Source of the DNA: a virus
Length of the DNA stretch: 35,671 nt
IMG/VR virus record: IMGVR_UViG_3300029258_000634
Span: 1 to 35,671 of that record
Strand: one strand, 5' to 3'
Shown here: in pieces, positions 13,617 to 21,612 of the stretch
Numbering within the stretch: the stretch's first letter is position 1
Layout: each line of letters opens with the position of its first letter
The notes under the pieces: generated by a model
Database searches by the model: none
Told to the model about the DNA's origin: nothing
The model's input: the letters and a program-made list of their open reading frames with translations, nothing else
Position numbers and translations under genes: made by a program

Positions 13617-15688
13617 GGGGCAAAGAATCCTGGTAATTCAGCCTCGGATAGTCCCTTAACGCCTTCGTCTATCTGTGCTAGAAGTCTAATCTGCTTCTGC
13701 CTCTGGTCTTCAGCTTTCTTCGCTTGCTGATCTGCCTGCGATTGTAGCTGCCCTTGCAGGCCGGTTATCCCAACGGTCTGAACTTGGCCAGCTTGCTTAA
13801 TGGCTTCGATAAACGGTTCTATCTGTGCATCCCGCTCTTGTTGCAGTTGCTTGTTGATTTCAGAATCGGCCTTCGCTTTAGCTTCCGCTGCTGCTCTCTG
13901 CGCCTCTTCCGCCGCTGCTTTCTGTGCTTCTGCCAGCCCGGCCTTGAGCTTTTTCAGGTCTTCTTCTCTGCCTTTGATTGCTTCGCGGTTGTTCTTCAAT
14001 GCAGCCTTGGCGTTATCAAGCTCCTGCTTGCTGATCTTCAGTTTTTCTTCTTCATGCTTTAACCCTTCCTCTTCTGCCTTGAGTTTCGCCAGCGATGCCT
14101 TTGCTGATTTCAAATCGCTGCCAGAGATAATATCAGCCGTCCTCTGGGCACCTTCAGGGCTAAAGCTACCAAGAGCCACTGCACCTGGAGCCGTAGCAAG
14201 CCTCGCCTTTGCTTTTGCAACTTCCTCTTCAGCTAGCTTAATTTGATCTGGCAACGCCTGCTTTCTAGCGTTGATTTTAGCAGCCTGTTCCCGTGCTGCG
14301 GCTCTCGCAATGTCCGTCTGGGATTCTAGCACATTCCCTGCGCCAGTATTCTTCTGCTGCTCTCTGAGCTTCTCGATTGCCTTTTCTGTCTCTATAATAG
14401 CTTCCTGAGCTTTCTTTATACCCTCAAGACGCTTAATCTGATTCAGTTCTTCTGGGCTCTTGTCTTTCTTCTTTTTGTCCTCATCGAACTTCGCAGCCTC
14501 TTCTAGCAGCTTATTGGCTTCTGCCGTCTTCGATACCGCTGCTGCTTGTGCATCGGCGGTCTTCTTCAATTGTTCGGCGTGTCGTTTCTCTGCTGCTGCC
14601 CGTTCGTCTGCTAGCTCCTTGGCTTTCTTCTGTTCCTCATTAGCCTTCTTTGTCGCTTCTTCTGCTGCATTCTGTGAAGATACGTATTTCCAAACCGCCG
14701 TAGTCAGGGCAACTACGCCTGCCGTTACGGCTATAGCCGGATTAGCTTTCATCGCAGCATTCAATAGCAGCATAGCAGACCGGCCTGCAATTACCGCTTT
14801 TCGCATCTTGTTGAACACCACAACAACAGCAGCCAGTTTCAATGCAAACTTGATCCAGTCTGCTATCTGCTTCTTTTGTTCGGCTGTCAGGCTGTTGAAC
14901 TTCTTCAATAGCTCAGTCGCCCATTGCACAATCTCCATGGCAACAGGAAGGAATTGCTTGCCCATCTCAGCCCTTGCGTCTGCGAACTGATCTGCTAAAC
15001 TTCTCATCTGGTTCGCAGCACTATCAGAGGTTCTAGCAGCATCCCCCTGAGCGTCGGTCGTATCTCGCATGATAATGTTCATGCGAGCCTGAACCTTAGC
15101 CATCTCAAGGGCCTTGCCAGTCAGGTCATCCATGCCCATAGCCATTAACTCGGCCTTGAGCGTGGATTCATTGATGATAACACCAAACTGGCGTGCATTC
15201 TCATGGTTGCCGATTAAAGCACCCGTAAGGGCGCGTACAGCCTCATCTGTGCGAATGTTTTTGAAGCTGGCCAAATCAACAGCGAGCTCTGTCATGTCCT
15301 CAGAAAGACCTGCCGCTTGATCCCTTGCGAACCCAAGAGGAACGAAGGTGTCTTGGAAAGTTGCAGCAAAACCTTTAAGCTTATTAGCGGAACGGCCAGT
15401 AGCATCGCCAAACTCATCGGCCCATTCAGAAACTGCTTCCGCATTCTCCTTGAAGACGACATTGAACATGCTCATCTGTTCTTCAAGGTCGGCTGCTTCT
15501 TTGACCATTACGCCAATAGCAGCCACGCCACCAGTAAGGAAAATAGCAGCTGTCCGACTAGCAGCCTGCATAGTGGCGTCTAAATCAATCACCTGCGTCT
15601 TTGCGTTCTTCAACTGCATCTTCATGCGTGCATCATCCACGCTGAGAGTCGTAAACGCTTCGGCTAGTTCAAATTGATTAGCTGCCAT
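13613..15688 (-). CDS. Tape measure protein, 691 aa
   Basis: Tape measure proteins set tail length and enter the host envelope during DNA delivery. The N-terminal third (to about residue 335) is the phage tail tape measure core, with hydrophobic segments near residues 47-62 (AAIFLTGGVAAIGVMV), about 277-298 and about 318-333. The rest is a long Ala/Lys/Glu coiled coil. At roughly 1.5 angstrom per residue the length predicts a tail of about 100 nm, compatible with a siphovirus. The start overlaps the end of the chaperone T-frame gene. No lysozyme-like or peptidase domain is visible. Confidence 0.88.
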   Translation of the reverse strand: MAANQFELAEAFTTLSVDDARMKMQLKNAKTQVIDLDATMQAASRTAAIFLTGGVAAIGVMVKEAADLEEQMSMFNVVFKENAEAVSEWADEFGDATGRSANKLKGFAATFQDTFVPLGFARDQAAGLSEDMTELAVDLASFKNIRTDEAVRALTGALIGNHENARQFGVIINESTLKAELMAMGMDDLTGKALEMAKVQARMNIIMRDTTDAQGDAARTSDSAANQMRSLADQFADARAEMGKQFLPVAMEIVQWATELLKKFNSLTAEQKKQIADWIKFALKLAAVVVVFNKMRKAVIAGRSAMLLLNAAMKANPAIAVTAGVVALTTAVWKYVSSQNAAEEATKKANEEQKKAKELADERAAAEKRHAEQLKKTADAQAAAVSKTAEANKLLEEAAKFDEDKKKKDKSPEELNQIKRLEGIKKAQEAIIETEKAIEKLREQQKNTGAGNVLESQTDIARAAAREQAAKINARKQALPDQIKLAEEEVAKAKARLATAPGAVALGSFSPEGAQRTADIISGSDLKSAKASLAKLKAEEEGLKHEEEKLKISKQELDNAKAALKNNREAIKGREEDLKKLKAGLAEAQKAAAEEAQRAAAEAKAKADSEINKQLQQERDAQIEPFIEAIKQAGQVQTVGITGLQGQLQSQADQQAKKAEDQRQKQIRLLAQIDEGVKGLSEAELPGFFAP

Positions 15689-15890
15689 GCTTCTTTACCA
15701 GTGCTATGAAAACGTCCGGGTCTAAGTCGCTCATCAGTTGAGCTGCTTCCACCTTTTCCATGAAGGTCTGCTTCTCTGACCATGCGTGCTTTGCAATCGC
15801 TGTCAGTTCTTCTGGTTTTAGTTCCATGCTATGCTGCACAACCAAAAGGGCTTGTGCCATTGTGTAGTGTTGCACTTCGTGTAATGGCAC
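15678..15890 (-). CDS. Downstream frame of the tail assembly chaperone
   Basis: The annotated 70 residues start at a GTG, but the same frame is open and protein-like upstream (WKKFLWTLHKYCGVPLHEV) to inside the 15956 gene. Between the tail tube gene and the tape measure, phages usually encode a G/GT pair in which a fraction of ribosomes shift -1. The frame relationship here is exactly -1. The product (ELKPEELTAIAKHAWSEKQ, VDPDVF-like helix) is helical, as expected for the T domain. So this is probably not an independent gene but a frameshift extension. Confidence 0.65.
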   Translation of the reverse strand: MPLHEVQHYTMAQALLVVQHSMELKPEELTAIAKHAWSEKQTFMEKVEAAQLMSDLDPDVFIALVKKHGS

Positions 15891-15955
15891 TCCGCAATAT
15901 TTATGAAGCGTCCACAGGAACTTCTTCCAGGTGAACTTATCTCTGGCACCAGGCT

Positions 15956-16528
15956 CTAGCTCGTATCGTCGCTCGATGTATCGCTCGTAGGGTCCGGTGT
16001 TGGCATCCCGTCAAACTCGCCAGACATACGCTCGCGTGGTAACTTAGCTTCGCCGTACATAGCCAAATTACGTGCCTGTTCCGGTGTCAAGGCTTCGCAC
16101 ATGTCAAGGAACTTCTGGGTGACTATCTGTATGTTCTCCTCAAAGATTACCTTGGAAATTTCGTCTGACTCATCCCTGGTAATGTCCGGATAGTCTTTCC
16201 GCAACGAAAGGTAAACCCGGAACATCAGCCCAGGAAGGGAGGTCATGTAGCGTGCTCGATCTTCCTCGCTTACCTCTTCATATTCCTTGCTGAACGTGAA
16301 ACCACGCTCGATAATCGCTGCCCTAGTAGGGTCATCTTCTGGAAGGCCCTTGCAGGCCTCAGCCGCCTCCTTGATCGGGTTTAGCTTTCTGCGTGATAGG
16401 ATATCCTGATCGCATAAAGCCATGTCGCCAAGGGTAAGCGGATGAAGCCTGACCTTTCTTCCGTTAACTTCCATCTCAGCAGGAATTCCTAACAGCTCCT
16501 GCAACTCTGTCGCCTGTGTATTGCTCAT
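15956..16528 (-). CDS. Tail assembly chaperone (G-type), 190 aa
   Basis: It lies between the tail tube gene (4 bp upstream) and the tape measure, the position of the lambda G/HK97 gp13 chaperone. The sequence (ELLGIPAEMEVNGRKVRLHP, LTLGDMALCDQDIL, FSKEYEEVSEED) resembles the tail assembly chaperone group of small alpha/beta proteins with an acidic Ser/Thr-rich end. About 20 codons before its stop the -1 frame becomes open and joins the next domain. Chaperones of this kind coat the tape measure until the tube polymerises and are absent from virions. Confidence 0.7.
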   Translation of the reverse strand: MSNTQATELQELLGIPAEMEVNGRKVRLHPLTLGDMALCDQDILSRRKLNPIKEAAEACKGLPEDDPTRAAIIERGFTFSKEYEEVSEEDRARYMTSLPGLMFRVYLSLRKDYPDITRDESDEISKVIFEENIQIVTQKFLDMCEALTPEQARNLAMYGEAKLPRERMSGEFDGMPTPDPTSDTSSDDTS

Positions 16529-16531
16529 AGT

Positions 16532-16942
16532 TTAGCTGCCGGATCGCACCAGCCCTCCATTCTTCGTAAGTACGCCCGCGTTGCCCCAGCCGTAGCTGTA
16601 GACAATCGCACCACCAGCCGTCACATCGACCGGCACGCCTTCGCTTTCAATAACAATCTTGCCGCTATAGTAGTTATTGCCCGTGCCATCGACGTGGAAC
16701 TGTCCCTGGATGCAATCACCTACATCGAGAGGAGTTGATGTAAAGCCAACAGGCAACACCCATTCAAGTGTGCCGGTAGCATCCTTTACGCCAGGCGTTC
16801 GGTCATTCCATCCGCCAGTCGCGTTCGTTGCAAATGCGTCGATGTTAACCGACGAATCTACATTGAAATTGCGCATGTGAGAAACCTCTGCACCTTCGAG
16901 GTACACGGTCCCGTCTTTTCCGCTTACATAAGTACAAGCCAT
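16532..16942 (-). CDS. Major tail tube protein, 136 aa
   Basis: The beta-rich protein (MACTYVSGKDGTVYLEGAEV, then NWDVDSSVNIDA-like and GTGNNYYSGKIVIESE) matches small tail-tube subunits in length and style. It has a strong AAGGAG site 8 nt before the ATG, in keeping with high expression. It lies directly upstream of the chaperone pair, as tube genes do. Tube rings stack around the tape measure. Confidence 0.72.
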   Translation of the reverse strand: MACTYVSGKDGTVYLEGAEVSHMRNFNVDSSVNIDAFATNATGGWNDRTPGVKDATGTLEWVLPVGFTSTPLDVGDCIQGQFHVDGTGNNYYSGKIVIESEGVPVDVTAGGAIVYSYGWGNAGVLTKNGGLVRSGS

Positions 16943-16956
16943 GTTATTAGCTCCTT

Positions 16957-17451
16957 TTAGATAGTTAACACGCCGACAACAGCGATAGTGTAGGTCACAT
17001 CGCCGCCGCCAGCCTCTAGTTTGAGATTCTTAACAGAACTGGAAACAGGCCAGCCCTCGTTGTATTCTGTATGTAAATATTGACTACCAGGCTCAAGAGA
17101 GATTTTGTCAGAAGTGTCTATGAACGGCCCTTGCCACTGATTGGTTGACGCACCGCCAATCTGCAATCCACCTGTCGAATCACTCGACGAACTAATCAGT
17201 ATTGCAATAATAGTACGAAAGCTTCGCGTGCCAGTTACGCCAAGACTATCAAACGGCAATGCGGTAAAGTCGTATTCAACCGTAGCCGTATCTAGTAGCT
17301 GTGCGTCAATAGAACTCCATGATGCATCGCCCTCGCCGGAACCCGAGCCCTCGGATATAGTCTGCGTTTTGGAATTGCTTTGTGCGTCAGTGAGTGTGTC
17401 GTCAACCCACTTCCATCCTAGCAACGCCCTTGAATTTCCGTTAAAAGACAT
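16957..17451 (-). CDS. Tail-associated beta-rich protein, 164 aa
   Basis: No family is recognised. It is Ser/Thr/Gly-rich with strands ending VTYTIAVVGVLTI, a frequent look for a minor tail or decoration protein. It sits between the tail terminator-like gene (10-bp overlap) and the tube gene, so a second tube or tail-tip protein is possible. A TAAAAGGAG-type site lies in the short gap downstream for the tube gene, not for this one. Confidence 0.55.
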   Translation of the reverse strand: MSFNGNSRALLGWKWVDDTLTDAQSNSKTQTISEGSGSGEGDASWSSIDAQLLDTATVEYDFTALPFDSLGVTGTRSFRTIIAILISSSSDSTGGLQIGGASTNQWQGPFIDTSDKISLEPGSQYLHTEYNEGWPVSSSVKNLKLEAGGGDVTYTIAVVGVLTI

Positions 17452-17866
17452 AGGACACCATTAAGTTAAGGTCTGTAACGAACGTCCACCACCCATCATC
17501 CTGATCTTGTATTTCCTGGAATGGTTGGACTATTGTATCGCTTATTCGCCCTCGATCGTTGTCAAGCGTTGCCTCCCACTTAAAGAAGGCTTTTCTTACC
17601 TCGTGTGCTATCTCGCTTAATGTTTCGTAGTCGCTGCCGTCATCATTGCCGTAAATCGCTAGGCGGATAGTGTCTTGATCTACTTCACCGCAATCAATAT
17701 TTGTGCGGAAGTCCTTCGTGCCACCTGGCCTAGTGATAGTAGCAAACGGATATTCTTCATCACCTCCGCGTTTGACGCCAGTGGCAATATTCGACGAATC
17801 AAGCAATGCATTAAGGTCGCTCGACGCTGCCCACTTCTCGATGAATGCTTTGTTTACTGAGTTCAT
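17441..17866 (-). CDS. Tail terminator/completion-like protein, 141 aa
   Basis: Length, position between the gp10-like neck protein and the tube genes, and a pattern of strands (EYPFATITRPGGTKDFRTN, DQDTIRLAIYG, a helix EIAHEVRKAFFKWE) resemble DUF3168-type tail terminators that cap the tail tube. It overlaps both neighbours by 4-11 bp. The assignment is by fold impression and synteny. Confidence 0.6.
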   Translation of the reverse strand: MNSVNKAFIEKWAASSDLNALLDSSNIATGVKRGGDEEYPFATITRPGGTKDFRTNIDCGEVDQDTIRLAIYGNDDGSDYETLSEIAHEVRKAFFKWEATLDNDRGRISDTIVQPFQEIQDQDDGWWTFVTDLNLMVSYVF

Positions 17867-18357
17867 CTCTTCCTCTGTTGCTGTTTAAGCTTTGCAGCCT
17901 CCTTTTGTGATCTTGTAGCCACTACTTGCATCAATATGCTCCAGTTGTCTTCCATCGCAGGAATAATTGTTGGACGCTGCTGGAATCCTGCATGCGGGTA
18001 ATGAATCCCTAGCTCATGAAAGATCATATAACGTGCAAGTCTTCCATATCCAACCCTGACCTGCTCTAAAGAGCTATCGTGTCCGTATATGATATTTTTC
18101 TGACCAACCCCAGTCCTCCTGAATGGCGATTCATCAGGGCGGGATGCGGATTTTATAACTGTAGTTGTCTTTGCCTTTTTTGATACCTTCCCGTTTTCTT
18201 CAACAAGGCCAACAGTTAGTTTCTTGGCTCTTGGTGCTGCAATACTTGCTTTTTTGCGTGAAATCTTGTGCAATAATAGGCCCGCTGATTGAAGTCCTTT
18301 GAACACGGCCTTGCGTGCCATCTTCTCATATTGCGTGCCATACCACTTAACACCCAT
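17863..18357 (-). CDS. HK97 gp10-like neck protein, 164 aa
   Basis: The family joins head and tail. The conserved C-terminal motif YMIFHELGIHYPHAGFQQRP is followed by a helix MEDNWSILM, which is characteristic of HK97 gp10-like proteins where a His/Glu/Pro-rich FXEXG...PARPF region recurs. The N-terminus is strongly basic (RKKASIAAPRAKK). The ATG overlaps the upstream stop (TAATG) and the stop overlaps the next gene by 4 bp. Confidence 0.68.
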   Translation of the reverse strand: MGVKWYGTQYEKMARKAVFKGLQSAGLLLHKISRKKASIAAPRAKKLTVGLVEENGKVSKKAKTTTVIKSASRPDESPFRRTGVGQKNIIYGHDSSLEQVRVGYGRLARYMIFHELGIHYPHAGFQQRPTIIPAMEDNWSILMQVVATRSQKEAAKLKQQQRKR

Positions 18358-18779
18358 TACGCCGATGCCTCATTCACCTTGAACTCGTTGCGTTTAACTA
18401 CGATCTCATCATCCGTATCGTTTCGTAGACGGTATAGGTACTGGCCTGGGTCCATCGTCATCTGAGCTTTCCCACCATATATAGCAACTGTATTACTATC
18501 GGCACCACTAACCGTTATGTCGGTATCGCCGTCATAGTTCTTCAGGTTGACGAGTACCGTACCTGGCGTGCCTTCCTGCCAGATCTCAAACGACAGATCC
18601 TTGCCAAGCAGGTTAATCGGGTCGTCGTTCTGGTTTTTCAGGTCAGCCAGTGTTACATTGATATTCGCGTTTTGGTTACCTTCAAGGAACGCTTCAGACG
18701 CAGACCCGTCGTAATAGGTTCGCGTAGTCCAGACAGTGCCGCCACCCCCTCCAGACAGTGCCGCCACCCCCTCCACCAC
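18357..18779 (-). CDS. C-terminal part of a large virion protein, split by a duplication
   Basis: The first residues (MVEGVAALSGGGGGTVW) come from a tandem duplication, and the rest (TTRTYYDGSASEAFLEG, ANINVTLADLKNQNDDPI, LSFEIWQEG) is the natural continuation of the large ORF 18694-21612. It ends in a small beta domain (VKRNEFKVNE) that resembles receptor-binding or baseplate upper protein N-domains. Removing one copy of the 22-bp repeat joins both into a single frame of about 1077 aa. As an independent gene it has no convincing start. Confidence 0.6.
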   Translation of the reverse strand: MVEGVAALSGGGGGTVWTTRTYYDGSASEAFLEGNQNANINVTLADLKNQNDDPINLLGKDLSFEIWQEGTPGTVLVNLKNYDGDTDITVSGADSNTVAIYGGKAQMTMDPGQYLYRLRNDTDDEIVVKRNEFKVNEASA

Positions 18780-21612
18780 TAGTGCCAGTCTGCCATGAGC
18801 CCGTGCCGTGGCTTGTTGTAAGTTCGGTATCGATCTCGCCTACTGTTGGTGCTTCGGCTACCATGTCAGTATTTGTCGTTGTAACGTCTACAAGATCAAC
18901 ATTAACCACAGCACCGCTAAGCGTGTCTATTGGTCCGTTACTGACGATATCTGTTGCGGCTACGTCATTAAGACCACCGATGGCGGATTGCGTCGTATTG
19001 TGCTCTGAGATGCTCGTTGCTGCATCCATTGGGACTACGGTATTGGCTCCATCTGTTCCTCTCATGTCGGTATTTGTCGTTACGGTGCCTATCGTTACGC
19101 TGCTCTGGTCTGCTGCTAGATTATAATCACTCTTGTCGTTGTTGGTCCCAACAATGACCTGATCTGTCGTGTGGTCGAATGTCGAGAAACCTGTTGCCGT
19201 CTCCCAACTACCAGCACCATGGGCCGAGTCTAGTGCCGTATCTAGTGCGTCCAGCGTTGTAATAGTACCATTGATCGAGAATCCTGTTTTGTCGTTAACG
19301 TCAATCTTGCCGCTGGTAGTGTCAAGTTCACCTGCACCAGTGCCGTCAACGATCCTGATACGCCCGTTTGCGTCCGTGTCAAGCGAGTAGTCGCCGCCTA
19401 GCCAGTTCTGGCGGCTGATCTCGTACTTGTTCACCGTAGTGCCACTAGATGTATCAATAACATCCTGTGAAGAGTCGCCGAAGATATTCACGGTCGTTGT
19501 CGCTGTTCCGCTGATCGTGTACTTGCCAGTAGAAGCAATACTTTGGACGGTTCCGGCACCTGATAGTGTAAGAGTACATTCCCTGAACCTGCCGCGAATC
19601 TCCAAGTCGGCACCGCCAGTTATAAACGTGTGTCCGCCTCCATTGTGCGTCTCTTGGGACATGACGCAATCATCGTCTAGCGTACAATGAATACCACCAG
19701 ACCAGTTGCGGTTGTTGATGCCAGTAGTCGCTCCGGTGCCGCTAAAGTCAAAGTAAGGAGTGCCCGAACCGGCAACAATAGAAACACATTCCGTAAACAG
19801 GAACTCGCCATCTTCGCCAGCTGTGACAGGGCTGCCAGATGTTCCAAGGAATCCGCACCTTGCACAGTATGAAGGAGGCAATGATACGCCAGCGTTTATC
19901 TGGCAATCTTCAAATATGACGCTGTTCCCTGTACCCTCTCCTGATACAGATGCGTTATAGAATTTAGCGTGCTGTACTACCTGACCGTTCATGTCAAGAT
20001 TAAACAGACCATCTCCAATAAGAGTATAGTGAGTGCTGTCACCAGTCAGCTGAATAGTTGAGTCGTTGGAGATGATGAACTTATCAAAGCCAAGCTGAGC
20101 ATTAATCGCAAGTGCGTCAGCCCAGTTGTCAACTTTACGGTCAGCAACCCCATTCACGTCTTTAATGCTGCCTGATTCTCCGTTATTCGTATCAACCCAG
20201 ATAGCTCCGTTTTGGTAGCCTGTCGTACTTCCCGTCTGCGTGTAGCTTACGGTTATTTGGTCAATAAGCATCTCTGTACCAGCTTCTAGCGAGCTTCCCT
20301 GAATACCGACCTTAACGTCACCGTTAGCGTCAACGTGCCTTGAAAATAGAGTCGCTTGCTCGGTCGTATCGTCTGCCGATGTGCTTCCGTTGATTCCGGT
20401 AAACGCATCTACCCTAACTACTTCAAAGCTTGTCGTGTCGTTGTTGTAAGCTACGATATCAACCGTATCACCACCACTCGGAGGTGATCCTTCATCAAGC
20501 CTGCCATTTACACTTACCTCTACAGGCGTTGAAGTGGTGCCGATATTCATAGTGTAGTAGTAGTCAATCGTGCCGGCAGCGTTCGTTATTCCGTGATACA
20601 CACCGTCGATGTTATTGGTATCACTGAACGTTCCCGTTGTCTGTGTCCCAGTCGTGAGCGTGTAACTATCGGCGTTTTTACTGATAGCAGAACCACCACC
20701 AGAGATGCCGCCAATTTGACTTGATAACGTCTTTAGGGTGTATGTAGCCGATCCATCTTCCTCGCGTGCAAGGATGGTTGTTCCGCTGTCTGCTTTTGCT
20801 AGCGGGAATGCCGTGCTCTCATCATACTTCGCCGAGGTAATTGCATCGTCGGCAAGATCGACTCCGTTTGTTACATCCGTAACCGTGCCAATCGTTACCC
20901 CAGACTGATCGGCTGCAAGGCTGTATCCGCTCTTGTCGATGTTCGTGCCTACCGTTACGGGATCGGTAACGCTATCTACCGAGCCAGCCACATTGCCGCC
21001 TACATTCCCCGTGACGCTACCGACGCTACCAGTAACATTCCCGCCTACGTTTCCTGTGACGGAACCTACCGCACCAGTAACGGACGCGACAGAGCCATTG
21101 ACATTACCTGTGACCGTGCCCGTGTTGGTCACTGTATCGCACAAGTTAATATCGGTGGCTGAAAGGTCAACTGTCGTTCCTTGATTTTCGATGTTGCCCC
21201 AGTCAATGCCAGCCGCACCAGTAGCCGTAACATCTAGCTTGCGTGCAGCCGTGGTAGATTGCAATGGCCCAGCAGCAGACCCACCGTACATCGCATCATA
21301 CACAGCCTCTTCTACCACGTGATAGTCAAGTCGCACAGGCAGTGCGCCAGACTCGTCAACGCTAATCGTAAGCTGGCCGACCGTATTGGTGTCCGTTGCA
21401 TCAAGTTCGCAGTTGTAGTTGCCAGCTTCGTCATGCACGCACGCCGTAGCGTCATTCTTAGCTGCCATGTTCTGGCCGTTCTTCGATAATCGAACATCAG
21501 ACGCACTGATCGTCAGCCCTGTCTCTGCGGTCTTGCCGTCATCCTCATCAAGGAACGGGCCAAGCAAAACATCAACAGCAGTCGACTGTCTTAGGAACCC
21601 TTGAAATGCCAT
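18694..21612 (-). CDS. Large Gly/Val/Thr-rich virion protein, 972 aa as read
   Basis: The N-terminal ~110 residues (FLRQSTAVDVLLGPFLDEDD ... ALPVRLDYHVVEEAVYDAMYGG) form a domain I associate with appendage proteins of marine phages. Around residues 170-220 come repeats of the type GNVGGNVTGSVGSVT. The middle is beta-helix-like, rich in Asn/Ser/Gly (about 480-720), which suggests a fibre or spike, and the end carries further VTIGTVT repeats. The last 20 residues are out of frame because of the 22-bp duplication. It lies among neck genes rather than after the tape measure, so a head fibre or neck appendage is also possible. Confidence 0.6.
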   Translation of the reverse strand: MAFQGFLRQSTAVDVLLGPFLDEDDGKTAETGLTISASDVRLSKNGQNMAAKNDATACVHDEAGNYNCELDATDTNTVGQLTISVDESGALPVRLDYHVVEEAVYDAMYGGSAAGPLQSTTAARKLDVTATGAAGIDWGNIENQGTTVDLSATDINLCDTVTNTGTVTGNVNGSVASVTGAVGSVTGNVGGNVTGSVGSVTGNVGGNVAGSVDSVTDPVTVGTNIDKSGYSLAADQSGVTIGTVTDVTNGVDLADDAITSAKYDESTAFPLAKADSGTTILAREEDGSATYTLKTLSSQIGGISGGGSAISKNADSYTLTTGTQTTGTFSDTNNIDGVYHGITNAAGTIDYYYTMNIGTTSTPVEVSVNGRLDEGSPPSGGDTVDIVAYNNDTTSFEVVRVDAFTGINGSTSADDTTEQATLFSRHVDANGDVKVGIQGSSLEAGTEMLIDQITVSYTQTGSTTGYQNGAIWVDTNNGESGSIKDVNGVADRKVDNWADALAINAQLGFDKFIISNDSTIQLTGDSTHYTLIGDGLFNLDMNGQVVQHAKFYNASVSGEGTGNSVIFEDCQINAGVSLPPSYCARCGFLGTSGSPVTAGEDGEFLFTECVSIVAGSGTPYFDFSGTGATTGINNRNWSGGIHCTLDDDCVMSQETHNGGGHTFITGGADLEIRGRFRECTLTLSGAGTVQSIASTGKYTISGTATTTVNIFGDSSQDVIDTSSGTTVNKYEISRQNWLGGDYSLDTDANGRIRIVDGTGAGELDTTSGKIDVNDKTGFSINGTITTLDALDTALDSAHGAGSWETATGFSTFDHTTDQVIVGTNNDKSDYNLAADQSSVTIGTVTTNTDMRGTDGANTVVPMDAATSISEHNTTQSAIGGLNDVAATDIVSNGPIDTLSGAVVNVDLVDVTTTNTDMVAEAPTVGEIDTELTTSHGTGSWQTGTSGGGGGGTVWRGWRHCLDYANLLRRVCV
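18728..18771. repeat. 22-bp tandem duplication that breaks a reading frame
   Basis: Positions 18728-18749 and 18750-18771 are identical 22-mers, followed by the first four bases of a third copy. 22 is not a multiple of three, so the repeat shifts the frame between the ORFs 18694-21612 and 18357-18779, and both read GGTVW across it. Deleting one copy restores one frame. Confidence 0.95.

Noticed and set aside
13754-15677. Several long plus-strand ORFs rich in Ser/Ala/Phe opposite the tape measure
   Set aside because: They are antisense to Lys/Glu/Ala-rich coiled-coil codons, a common artefact.
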